A stretch of DNA of 64,000 nucleotides from Alphaproteobacteria bacterium (GTDB taxonomy: Bacteria > Pseudomonadota > Alphaproteobacteria > Micropepsales > Micropepsaceae): contig PMKE01000071.1 of NCBI GenBank assembly GCA_003158585.1, positions 81,191-145,190 of the forward strand, read 5' to 3'. Below, piece by piece: positions 56,315 to 64,000 of this stretch (position 1 is its first letter; each line of letters starts with the position of its first letter). A program made the position numbers and the translations under genes. The notes beneath the pieces are model-generated. The model saw only the letters and a program-made list of their open reading frames with translations. It did not search any database and was not told where the DNA came from.

Positions 56315-59300
56315 CTATTCCGTTTGCTGCCGAAGGTCCTGCATGAAGGTCTTCAGCGTATCGATGGAAGCAACCTGAGAAGCGGCGTCGCGGAAGGCCA
56401 GCCCGTGCAGGTCGATGCGCTGGGTGACGACGGCAAAGGCGCTGGCGTCGGGGCTCGCTTTCATCTTGACGCCGAAATGCGTGCGCAGGCGGTCGAGGCC
56501 GGCTTCGTCGTTGGCGAGCGAAAAGGCGACGGCGGCGCGCATCGCCGTCTGGCGTTCTTCGGCGGTGAGCGGCGAGGCTTCGTTCCAGCGCGTGCCGAGC
56601 GCTTCCTCGGCCGTCTGGGCGGCGAGCGGCCAGTTGCTGCTCTGCCAATAGATGTCGGCGCGCAAGCGCTGGGTGTCCGGCGCCTGATCGACGGCAAGGA
56701 GTTCGAGCGCCTGATCCCACTGCTTCTGTTCGGCCAGCGCGCGGGCCTCCATCAGAAGACGCTGATGCGCCACCTCGTCCGGCAAGGTGGAGATCTGCGT
56801 GCTGCGCAAGGTTTCGAGCACGGCGCCGGGTTTGTGGTCCATCAGCTGGACCATGGCGAGTCTGGTGGCGACCTGAGCGCGCGCCACTCCGTCCAGCCGC
56901 TTGTCGATCTGGTACTGGAGCAGGTCCGCGGCCGGTCCCAGAAGATCGACGGCCACCAGCCGGTCCGACATGTGGCGGATCATCTCGTCGCCCTCGGGGC
57001 CGATGGGCGTCAGTTCGATGAAGTCGTAGAACACTGACAGCGCTTCGACCGGCGGCATGCCGTCGGCCTTGCCGTTGAGGAAAAGATCGACGAAGGCGGC
57101 GCGCATGTCGTCCTGCGCCTTGCCCGACATATCATCGTTGGGAAAGTTCGCGGTGGCGATGCGCAGCGTCTGAAGTCCTTCGCGCCAACTCTTCTGGGCG
57201 AAGTAGATCGAGGCGAGCGCGCGCAGGGTCTTCAGCTCCAGCTGGTCGCCGCGCCAGCGGTAACGCAGCCGTTCCAGCGCATTGATCGCCTGGGCCGGCT
57301 TCATGGTGCCCGCCGCCAGGCCCGCGGTGACGCGGTAGTAGACGGCTTGCGCCGCCTGTTGCTCGTTGCCGCTCGATTCCACCAGAGCGAACAGACGGTC
57401 GGCGTCGCGTCTGCGGCGTTCCGCGGCATAGAGCCGGGCGCGGTCGAGCGCCGCCTGGAGCATCAACGGCTTGTCCAGCCGGTCGGAAAGACCCGCAAGC
57501 TGCGCGTCGGCGATCTCGAGCCGTCCGATGCCCAGCGCCGCCTCGGCGGCGGCAAGGCGCTCCCGCGCCCGCATGTCGGGTTCATAGGCATCCATCACCG
57601 GTGCGGCGCGCTCCAGATCGGTGCGAGCCGGGTCCCAATTCTCCTGCGCAGCCTCGATCAGTCCGCGCCACAGAGCGGCGTGGCGGTCGGCGTCGAACTG
57701 CGCGCCCGCCAGATCGTTGTGCGCTTCGCGATAACGGCCCATCTGGAGATTTGCCGCCGCGCGCATGGTCTGAAGCTGCATGTCGCTCTGCAGGGCGGGA
57801 TCGTCCGCCTGCAAGATGTTGATGATTCCCAGCGCTTCGGCGGCGAAGCTGTTGGCCAGATAGAATTGCGCCAGCGTCAGGCGGGCCCATCCTGCGGCTT
57901 GCGGCCTCAGCCGCGCCACGGCGGCGCGCAACCGGCGCTCCGTGGCAAGGAAGGTGCCGCCGCTGATCTTCCGCCATCTGGGGAAGTCGAGGAAGCAGGG
58001 GCCTTGGCCGCTGCGGGCCAGGGCCTCGGGCGTACCGGCGGCCAGGGAGGCGGGGGTGAGCGACAATCCGCCCGCGCGCGTGATCGTCACGCGTGTGCCG
58101 GCGATCGTCACCGAAAGGTCGTCGACGAAAGGCAGCAGCACGATGCCAGAGGCCGTCTCGAGGGCGGAGAACTCGACATAATTGCGTTCGTTTGCCGTCT
58201 TCCTGCCGGCCGCGCCCGGAATCAAGGTCAACTCGTCGCCGGCTTCGGGATCGACCAGCTTCATCGGCTGGGTAACGCCGGGAAGCAGCGTCGAGATCGA
58301 GGAGCTGCCCGGACGGTCCTGGTTGCGGGCAAAGCCGATGGCGAGCGCGGTCGAATCCACATGCGGCGCGATCACGACCTTGAGAGTCGAGCCTTCGGCA
58401 AAGGCGGCGATCTGTTCCGGCTGCTTCAGGGAGATGCGCAGTTGCGTCGAGTTGCTGGTGGTTGCCGCATCGATGGCGGCGGGGAAGTCGCCGAGCTGCG
58501 CCTTCAGCTTGGTGGCGTCGAGCCGCGGCGCATCCTGAAGGATGATCCAGGCGGTCAAACCGCGGATGAATACGGCCGAACCGCGCCGTCCGGCACCAGG
58601 GAAAGTCAGCACGGCGCCGTCGCGCGTCAATTTGCTGTCGGCGATCTGGACGTCGGGTGGCGTACCGGCCGGCGGCGCAACGGCTGCCGTATCCGCCGGC
58701 TGCGGTTCGGTGACCGCCTGCTGCGGTTGATCGGCGGCGGGCTTGGTCCGGCCGTTAAGCTTTGCCGCGGCATCCAAGATCGCTTGCGCCTTTGCCGCCG
58801 CCGTCGAGGCCTCGTTGTCGGACGGATTATAGGCGTCGGCATCGGTCCTCGGCGCCAGCACGTCAATGACGACATGCGTCCCGTCGCGGAAGTTGCGGAA
58901 GCCGGAGGCCGCGTCTGTGACGAATTCGACGACGGTCCCCTTGTTCTCGATGTGCCAGCCGGCGGCTTTCACCCAGGGCGGCGCCTGATTGTTGATGGCC
59001 GTGAAGTCGAGATTCGCCAGCGCCTCGAAGCGGACCGTCAGCTTTCCCGCCCCCGGAAACGCCGCATAAGGCACGTTGCGAGACCAGTCGAAGACGATGC
59101 GCGTGTAGTTGCGATAGGTCCCCGCATGGACCTTGAGGGTTTCGATTTTGGTGGGATCGACCGTTTTGCCCGGCGGCGGGGGCGGCGGCGGAAGATTGGG
59201 CGTCGTGCCGGCATAACTCAGAGGTGCCAGGTCGACGGCGAACCTGCCGGCAGAGGAACTGGTGTGGACGCGCACGGACTGCGTCAGCGCGAAGCGGAAG

Positions 59301-59578
59301 GTCTTGCCGTCCGGATCGGCGCGCGCGCTGGCAAGATAGGCGGGGACGGCCTGGGCGACGGCGTTGGGTGTGATCGCCGGCTTGCGGTTGAATGAGATCG
59401 TCAGGACCGCGCCGACGGCTTGCGCGGACACCTTGTCGGCCGGCGTCAGTCCGAACAGAAGCCGTGCAAATCCATTCTCTGTCGAAGCCGCGAAAGAATC
59501 GGCCTTGGCGCCCGGCGCGCAGCTCAGCACGGCGCAGACGAGGCAGAAGCGGAAGAGGTTTCGCACGAACCGTTGCAT
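56315..59578 (-). CDS. Large exported TPR protein of flagellar/motility neighbourhood
   Basis: Signal peptide MQRFVRNLFRFCLVCAVLSCAPGAKA; AMIN-like N-terminal region; multiple helical repeats. Confidence 0.75.
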   Translation of the reverse strand: MQRFVRNLFRFCLVCAVLSCAPGAKADSFAASTENGFARLLFGLTPADKVSAQAVGAVLTISFNRKPAITPNAVAQAVPAYLASARADPDGKTFRFALTQSVRVHTSSSAGRFAVDLAPLSYAGTTPNLPPPPPPPGKTVDPTKIETLKVHAGTYRNYTRIVFDWSRNVPYAAFPGAGKLTVRFEALANLDFTAINNQAPPWVKAAGWHIENKGTVVEFVTDAASGFRNFRDGTHVVIDVLAPRTDADAYNPSDNEASTAAAKAQAILDAAAKLNGRTKPAADQPQQAVTEPQPADTAAVAPPAGTPPDVQIADSKLTRDGAVLTFPGAGRRGSAVFIRGLTAWIILQDAPRLDATKLKAQLGDFPAAIDAATTSNSTQLRISLKQPEQIAAFAEGSTLKVVIAPHVDSTALAIGFARNQDRPGSSSISTLLPGVTQPMKLVDPEAGDELTLIPGAAGRKTANERNYVEFSALETASGIVLLPFVDDLSVTIAGTRVTITRAGGLSLTPASLAAGTPEALARSGQGPCFLDFPRWRKISGGTFLATERRLRAAVARLRPQAAGWARLTLAQFYLANSFAAEALGIINILQADDPALQSDMQLQTMRAAANLQMGRYREAHNDLAGAQFDADRHAALWRGLIEAAQENWDPARTDLERAAPVMDAYEPDMRARERLAAAEAALGIGRLEIADAQLAGLSDRLDKPLMLQAALDRARLYAAERRRRDADRLFALVESSGNEQQAAQAVYYRVTAGLAAGTMKPAQAINALERLRYRWRGDQLELKTLRALASIYFAQKSWREGLQTLRIATANFPNDDMSGKAQDDMRAAFVDLFLNGKADGMPPVEALSVFYDFIELTPIGPEGDEMIRHMSDRLVAVDLLGPAADLLQYQIDKRLDGVARAQVATRLAMVQLMDHKPGAVLETLRSTQISTLPDEVAHQRLLMEARALAEQKQWDQALELLAVDQAPDTQRLRADIYWQSSNWPLAAQTAEEALGTRWNEASPLTAEERQTAMRAAVAFSLANDEAGLDRLRTHFGVKMKASPDASAFAVVTQRIDLHGLAFRDAASQVASIDTLKTFMQDLRQQTE

Positions 59579-59614
59579 AAAGAAAACCCTGTCCAATCCG
59601 AACGTGCGTCTGAC

Positions 59615-60349
59615 CTATTTGCTCGCCTTTGGATTTGCGGCCGTCGGCGTCGCAGCTGCCGTTCTCGGCTTGGCCGCCGGTACCGCGGCTGCCGGTATCG
59701 CGGTTGCCGGTACCGTGGTCGCTGGTGCGGGTGCGGCGGGAGGATTTGGCGGCGCCACGAACTCGGGCAGCTTGAGATGGTCGGCCAGCTTGATCGTCAA
59801 TTTCTGTGCGGCATCCGCGTTCATGGCGGCCAGGATCGGCGCCAGTGCGTCCGACTTCATGGCCTGTGCCACGGGGATGAGCACGCTATCGTCGAGATTG
59901 TTGAAGATGCGCGCCGCATCCTTGGGTTTCATGGCCGTGTAGGTCTTCACCAGAGACGCAAGCTGCGCCTTCTCCACCGTGTCGCGCTCGCCCAGTAGCG
60001 CCGCGATGTGGTCCTGTAGCTGCTTCAGCGTGGCGATCTTGTCGTCGACGCGGGCTTCCGCGGCCGCCAGCACCTGCGACCGCATGGCGATGTCGGCCTC
60101 GCGCGCATCGAGGGCCTCGCGCCGCTTGGCGAGACTGGACAGAACATCCACTTCGGCGGCGCTGTCCGAGCGCGTTTCCTCGGCGGCGGGATCGCTCGCC
60201 ACGGGCGCCGTGTCCCTGGCCAGCACGGCCATATCGCCTAACTGGGCCGCCTTCGGCTCCTGCGCCCATGCGCTGCGCACCAGGCCCTCGCTTTTTAGGC
60301 CGAGTAGCGCAAGGCCCACAACGACCACAGCGGGCAGCAACGGTTTCAT
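59615..60349 (-). CDS. MotE family protein
   Basis: Exported; coiled coil then LVKTYTAMKPKDAARIFNNLDDSVLIPVAQAMKSDALAPILAAMNADAAQKLTIKLAD (MgtE_N-like). Confidence 0.85.
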   Translation of the reverse strand: MKPLLPAVVVVGLALLGLKSEGLVRSAWAQEPKAAQLGDMAVLARDTAPVASDPAAEETRSDSAAEVDVLSSLAKRREALDAREADIAMRSQVLAAAEARVDDKIATLKQLQDHIAALLGERDTVEKAQLASLVKTYTAMKPKDAARIFNNLDDSVLIPVAQAMKSDALAPILAAMNADAAQKLTIKLADHLKLPEFVAPPNPPAAPAPATTVPATAIPAAAVPAAKPRTAAATPTAANPKASK

Positions 60350-60729
60350 CTTACGGCCTTCAGGGAGTCGAGACGGTGCATGACGCTGCCCGACGGTAGA
60401 TTGGCGGCGGCCGGCACGGCGCGGTCGAAGCGCTGCGCGATGCGTTCGCCGGAGGATGCGAGGACGGAAAGCTCGTCGGCGACGGCGCGGGCGCGCTTCA
60501 GCCGCTCGTCCAGGGTTTCCGCGGCACCGGCTGCTGCCGATTTGAGGGCGCGCAGCGAAGCACCGGCGCCCGCGATGGCGGCGTTAAGCTCGCCGATCAT
60601 GGTCTTGAGGCTGTCCTGGCCCTTGCGGACCGCGGCCAGGCGCCGTTCCAGCACGATGCAATAGACTAGCGTCGCGGCGAGCAGCACACTCAATATCAGT
60701 TCGAGAACTTGGGCGAGGGTGATGTGCAT
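60346..60729 (-). CDS. DUF6468-like membrane-anchored protein
   Basis: 127 aa, one TM helix plus coiled coil, between motE and fliM. Confidence 0.65.
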   Translation of the reverse strand: MHITLAQVLELILSVLLAATLVYCIVLERRLAAVRKGQDSLKTMIGELNAAIAGAGASLRALKSAAAGAAETLDERLKRARAVADELSVLASSGERIAQRFDRAVPAAANLPSGSVMHRLDSLKAVR

Positions 60730-60738
60730 CGTTATCTC

Positions 60739-61833
60739 CTAGAGCGCGCGCGAAGCGTCGGTGCGCTCGATGGCTTCCTCGATGCGCACGGCGACGGACG
60801 TTCCCGCCCGTCCCATGCGTCCGCGCAGCAGCGGCACGCCGCGGCAGCGCATCTCGATCTTGGAATCCGGCGTGGCGTTGAGCATCACCGTCTCGCCGAC
60901 CTGAAGGTTCATGATCTTGTTGAGCGGCATGATCTGTTCGTCGAGGATGGCGTCGATCTCGAGCCTGGTGGACCACAGCTCGGTCGCCAGATGGCCTTCC
61001 CAGATGGAGTCGCGGCCGAATTTCTCGCCCATGAACTGCTGCAGCAGGAGCTTGCGGATCGGCTCCAGCGTGGCATAGGGCAGCAGCAGCTCGGTGCGTC
61101 CGCCGCGGTCTTCCATGTCGACGCGCAGCTTGACGAGGATTGCCGCATTGGCCGGCCGGGCGATCGCCGCGAAGCGCGGATTGGTTTCCAGACGGTCGAG
61201 TTGGAAGTTGACCGGCGCCAGAGGCTCGAAGGCCTGGCACATGTCCTGGAGGATCACCTCGATCATCCGCTGCACCAGCGTGCGTTCGATGGTGGTGTAG
61301 GGTCGGCCCTCGATCCGCATGGCGGAGGAACCGCGCCGTCCTCCCAGAAGCACGTCGACGATCGAGTAGATGAGGTTGGAATCGACGGTGAACAGGCCGT
61401 AATTGTCGAGCTGTTCGGCGTGGAACACCGCCAGGATGGCGGGCAGGGGGATCGAGTTCAGGTAATCGCCGAAGCGGATGGAGGTGATGTTGTCCAGGCT
61501 GACTTCGACGTTGTCCGAGGTGAAATTGCGCAAACTGGTCGTCATCAGCCGGACCAGCCGGTCGAAGACGATTTCCAGCATCGGCAGGCGCTCGTAGGAA
61601 ACGAGCGCGGAATTGACGATGGCCCTGACGCCCGACTTGTCCTGAAGCTGGTCGCTGCTGACATCGAAGCCGAGGAGGGAATCGATTTCCTCCTGATTGA
61701 GGATGCGCTCCGCCGGACCGGCGCCGGCTTCGGCAGAAGCGGCGTCGGCGGCGACGGTTTCGGGCGCAACGGCTTCCGTATTGGCGGCAGCTTCTGGTTT
61801 TTCGTCTACAGGGGTTTCCGGTTGGTCGGCCAT
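60739..61833 (-). CDS. fliM: Flagellar motor switch protein FliM
   Basis: ILNQEEIDSLLGF and C-terminal SPOA region LQVGETVMLNATPDSKIEMRCRGVPLLRGRMGR. Confidence 0.96.
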   Translation of the reverse strand: MADQPETPVDEKPEAAANTEAVAPETVAADAASAEAGAGPAERILNQEEIDSLLGFDVSSDQLQDKSGVRAIVNSALVSYERLPMLEIVFDRLVRLMTTSLRNFTSDNVEVSLDNITSIRFGDYLNSIPLPAILAVFHAEQLDNYGLFTVDSNLIYSIVDVLLGGRRGSSAMRIEGRPYTTIERTLVQRMIEVILQDMCQAFEPLAPVNFQLDRLETNPRFAAIARPANAAILVKLRVDMEDRGGRTELLLPYATLEPIRKLLLQQFMGEKFGRDSIWEGHLATELWSTRLEIDAILDEQIMPLNKIMNLQVGETVMLNATPDSKIEMRCRGVPLLRGRMGRAGTSVAVRIEEAIERTDASRAL

Positions 61834-61839
61834 GTCGTC

Positions 61840-62397
61840 CTACTGGATAATCATTTCCTTGAGGAGCACGTCGCGCACGCGATAAGGCGCGGCGGCCACA
61901 TTGGTGCGGCGCAACAGTTCCTCTTTGATGCGCATGATTCCGGCCGAGCCCTTCAGGTCGTCGGCTCTGAGCTCGCGCAGATAACCCTGGAACTGATCGA
62001 CGATGCGCGGGGTCAGCGCCTGCACGCCGGCCTTTTCCTCCGCCGTGAAGAGTTCCAGCGATACCGAGAGCTTGAGATAGGCGGCCGATCCGTCCGAGGT
62101 CTGGATGTTCACGATGAGATCGGGCACGTCGTAATACGCCACCTGCGGCGGCGTGGCCGGGATTTCCGGAACCGAGGCGGTCTCGGCGTTTCCGCTTGAG
62201 CCCGACCCGCTGAAGACGAAGAAGTAAAGTCCGGCGCCGACACCCAGTAGCAGCACCAGCGCGCCGCCTCCGGCGATCATCAGGAGCTTCTTGTTGCCGA
62301 GCAGTTTCTTAACGAAACCTTGCTTTGTCTCGACCTTCTTCTCGCCCTCTTCACCTTCTTCGGGGTCGGGTGCCGGGAGTTTTTCTTGCTTTGCCAT
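61840..62397 (-). CDS. fliL: Flagellar basal body-associated protein FliL
   Basis: Single TM, YYDVPDLIVNIQTSDGSAAYLKLSVSLEL...VRDVLLKEMIIQ. Confidence 0.93.
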   Translation of the reverse strand: MAKQEKLPAPDPEEGEEGEKKVETKQGFVKKLLGNKKLLMIAGGGALVLLLGVGAGLYFFVFSGSGSSGNAETASVPEIPATPPQVAYYDVPDLIVNIQTSDGSAAYLKLSVSLELFTAEEKAGVQALTPRIVDQFQGYLRELRADDLKGSAGIMRIKEELLRRTNVAAAPYRVRDVLLKEMIIQ

Positions 62398-62483
62398 CGT
62401 TCGTCCGCATTCAGAGGCTTAACGGCGACGTTATGCTCGCGTGGTTAAGGAGTGGTTCAAATCGCCTGCGACGGCAGAGTTCC

Positions 62484-62500
62484 CCCGGCAGAAATTGCCG
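62484..62500. promoter_or_regulatory. ftr-like enhancer site between divergent fliL and flgF
   Basis: CCCGGCAGAAATTGCCG matches the remembered Caulobacter ftr/II-1 consensus C-CGGC--AAA--GC-G at every fixed position. Confidence 0.55.
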
Positions 62501-62551
62501 GAGACAGACGAGAGGGGTGCAGAAAACCAGCAGAACCGGCGGTCTCATGAA

Positions 62552-62567
62552 TGGCACGGCCCGTGCA
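62552..62567 (+). promoter_or_regulatory. Putative sigma-54 promoter of flgF
   Basis: TGGCACG-GCCC-GTGCA: -24 GG and -12 GC correctly spaced, 42 bp upstream of the ATG. Confidence 0.6.
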
Positions 62568-62608
62568 GCCCGCAGAAGCGGCGAAGGACCAGAAGGGATC
62601 CCTGCCCC

Positions 62609-63346
62609 ATGGATAATGCATCTCTCGTAAGTCTTTCCTACCAGCTTGCGGCCTTCCGCTCGATGGATGTGATCGCCAACAATCTGGCGAACGTGTCGAC
62701 GCCTGCCTACAAGCGAGAAGACGCGAAATTCGAGGAGCTGATCCAGCAGGTCCAGCCGGCCGAGGACCAGAGTGGTCCGCAGACCTTAAGTTTCGTGAGC
62801 GACGCCGGCACGGTGCGCGATCTGAGCGAAGGCCGGCTCGACACGACGGGCTCCCCCTACGATTTGGCTATCAGCGGCAAGGGTTATTTCGTCATCCAGA
62901 CCGCGGGCGGCGAGCGCTACACGCGCAACGGCCATTTCACTCTCAACGCCGACGGCGTGATCGTCACCGGCGAAGGCGATCCGGTTCTCGGCGACGGCGG
63001 GCCGATCACCATCGCGGCGGACGACGGCGATATCGGCATCGGGGCTGACGGCACGGTCAGCGGCAAGCAGGGGCAAATTGCCAAGCTGCGCCTGGTGACC
63101 TTCGCCGACGAGCGGGCGCTCAAGAAGACGGGGGCTAGCCTTTACTCCACCGGTCAGACTCCCGAACCGGCGACGGAGGCAAAGCTCACCCAGGGCATGC
63201 TCGAAAACTCCAACGTCCAGCCCGTCATCGAGATTTCACGCATGATCGAAGTCATGCGCGCCTACGAAGCGACCGCGACACTGGCAAAGAGCGCGGATGA
63301 CCTGAAACGCCGGGCCGTCGAAAAGCTCGGCACCGTCCCGGGATAA
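62609..63346 (+). CDS. flgF: Flagellar basal-body rod protein FlgF
   Basis: LSYQLAAFRSMDVIANNLANVSTPAYKRED...NVQPVIEISRMIEVMRAYEATATL. Confidence 0.94.
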   Translation: MDNASLVSLSYQLAAFRSMDVIANNLANVSTPAYKREDAKFEELIQQVQPAEDQSGPQTLSFVSDAGTVRDLSEGRLDTTGSPYDLAISGKGYFVIQTAGGERYTRNGHFTLNADGVIVTGEGDPVLGDGGPITIAADDGDIGIGADGTVSGKQGQIAKLRLVTFADERALKKTGASLYSTGQTPEPATEAKLTQGMLENSNVQPVIEISRMIEVMRAYEATATLAKSADDLKRRAVEKLGTVPG

Positions 63347-63358
63347 GGAGAAGCAGCC

Positions 63359-64000
63359 ATGCGCGCCCTTAGTATCGCAGCCACCGGAATGCTCGCACAG
63401 CAGACCAACGTCGAAGTCATCGCCAACAACTTGGCGAACATGAACACGACCGGTTACAAGCAACAGCGTGCGGCGTTCCAGGATCTTCTCTATCAGAACA
63501 TCCAGCAGGCCGGCGCCCAGTCCTCGGACGCGGGCACGCTGCTGCCCTCGGGAATCCAGCTCGGCGCGGGTGTGCGCACGGCTGCGGTCTACCGCGTCAC
63601 CGGTGCCGGCGACCTCAAGAGCACCTCCAACCCCTATGACGTGGCGATCAACGGGGCGGGCTATTTCCGCGTCCAGATGCCGGACGGCACCGACGCCTAC
63701 ACGCGCGACGGCAATTTCTCGTTGTCGCCGGAAGGCCAGCTCGTAACGCAACAGGGCTATGTCGTGGCGCCGGGTATTGCCATCCCCTCCACCGCGACGG
63801 CCGTGACGATCAACAGCCAGGGCCAGGTACAGGTGACGATTCCGGGGCAGACGGCGACACAGACTGTAGGCCAGCTCGAACTGACGCGCTTTCCGAACGA
63901 CGCAGGCCTCAAGGCGAACGGCGACAACCTGTTCTCTGAAACCGCCTCGTCGGGCGCGCCGCAGGCCGGCGTTCCGGGTTCGACGGGATACGGCACGATC
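63359..64000 (+). CDS. flgG: Flagellar basal-body rod protein FlgG (3' end outside window)
   Basis: MRALSIAATGMLAQQTNVEVIANNLANMNTTGYKQQRAAFQDLLYQ. Confidence 0.96.
   Translation, partial: MRALSIAATGMLAQQTNVEVIANNLANMNTTGYKQQRAAFQDLLYQNIQQAGAQSSDAGTLLPSGIQLGAGVRTAAVYRVTGAGDLKSTSNPYDVAINGAGYFRVQMPDGTDAYTRDGNFSLSPEGQLVTQQGYVVAPGIAIPSTATAVTINSQGQVQVTIPGQTATQTVGQLELTRFPNDAGLKANGDNLFSETASSGAPQAGVPGSTGYGTI

Noticed and set aside
55852-56346. Several overlapping 90-140 aa ORFs in 55.85-56.35 kb
   Set aside because: No start context, no domain recognisable, several frames open at once; likely noncoding or decayed
57347-59395. 682-aa plus-strand ORF opposite the TPR protein
   Set aside because: Shadow ORF with biased composition; opposite strand has a signal peptide and repeats
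62400-62425. Possible CtrA TTAA-N7-TTAA box upstream of fliL
   Set aside because: TTAACGGCGACGTTA has only one intact half-site at the right spacing; not convincing
1-64000. CRISPR arrays, rRNA/tRNA genes, intact IS transposases, prophage
   Set aside because: Looked for and not found; repeats present are dispersed palindromes, not regularly spaced direct repeats

Overview
The 64 kb window is a high-GC alphaproteobacterial chromosome segment, probably Caulobacterales/Rhizobiales-like judging from the FlbT/FlaF-type flagellin regulators and the repeat families. The left part (0-24 kb) is mostly housekeeping: hisF, holA, lptE, leuS, porin, pyrE, YggS, ribA, PBP1A, dsbB, coq7, gluQRS, hisE and hemD. 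From about 24.5 to 44 kb is a flagellin and flagellin/surface-glycosylation region: flbT-flaF, two tandem flagellins, a PseB/PseC-like pair, an ATP-grasp enzyme, a GH57-like protein, an SDR, a split transketolase, a methyltransferase, a sulfotransferase, a short NeuB-like synthase, an SpsF-PseG fusion, and two TPR-glycosyltransferase proteins that resemble Caulobacter FlmG. Next come a large beta-propeller protein and flagellar genes (flgJ-like, flgI; later motE, fliM, fliL, flgF, flgG). These flank gpmA, an M23 peptidase, ctpA, a divergent polysaccharide deacetylase and rppH. The main candidates for follow-up are: (1) the unusual nonulosonate-type glycosylation island, (2) a decayed polymorphic toxin tip with an Imm11/DUF1629-like immunity gene at 54.9-55.7 kb, (3) a 275-bp MITE-like element after hisE, (4) an in-frame, AT-richer, palindrome-bearing insertion in an alpha/beta hydrolase, and (5) several dispersed palindromic repeat families that abut stop codons. 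I saw no rRNA, tRNA, CRISPR array or intact transposase. All homology calls come from reading the sequence; no database search was run.
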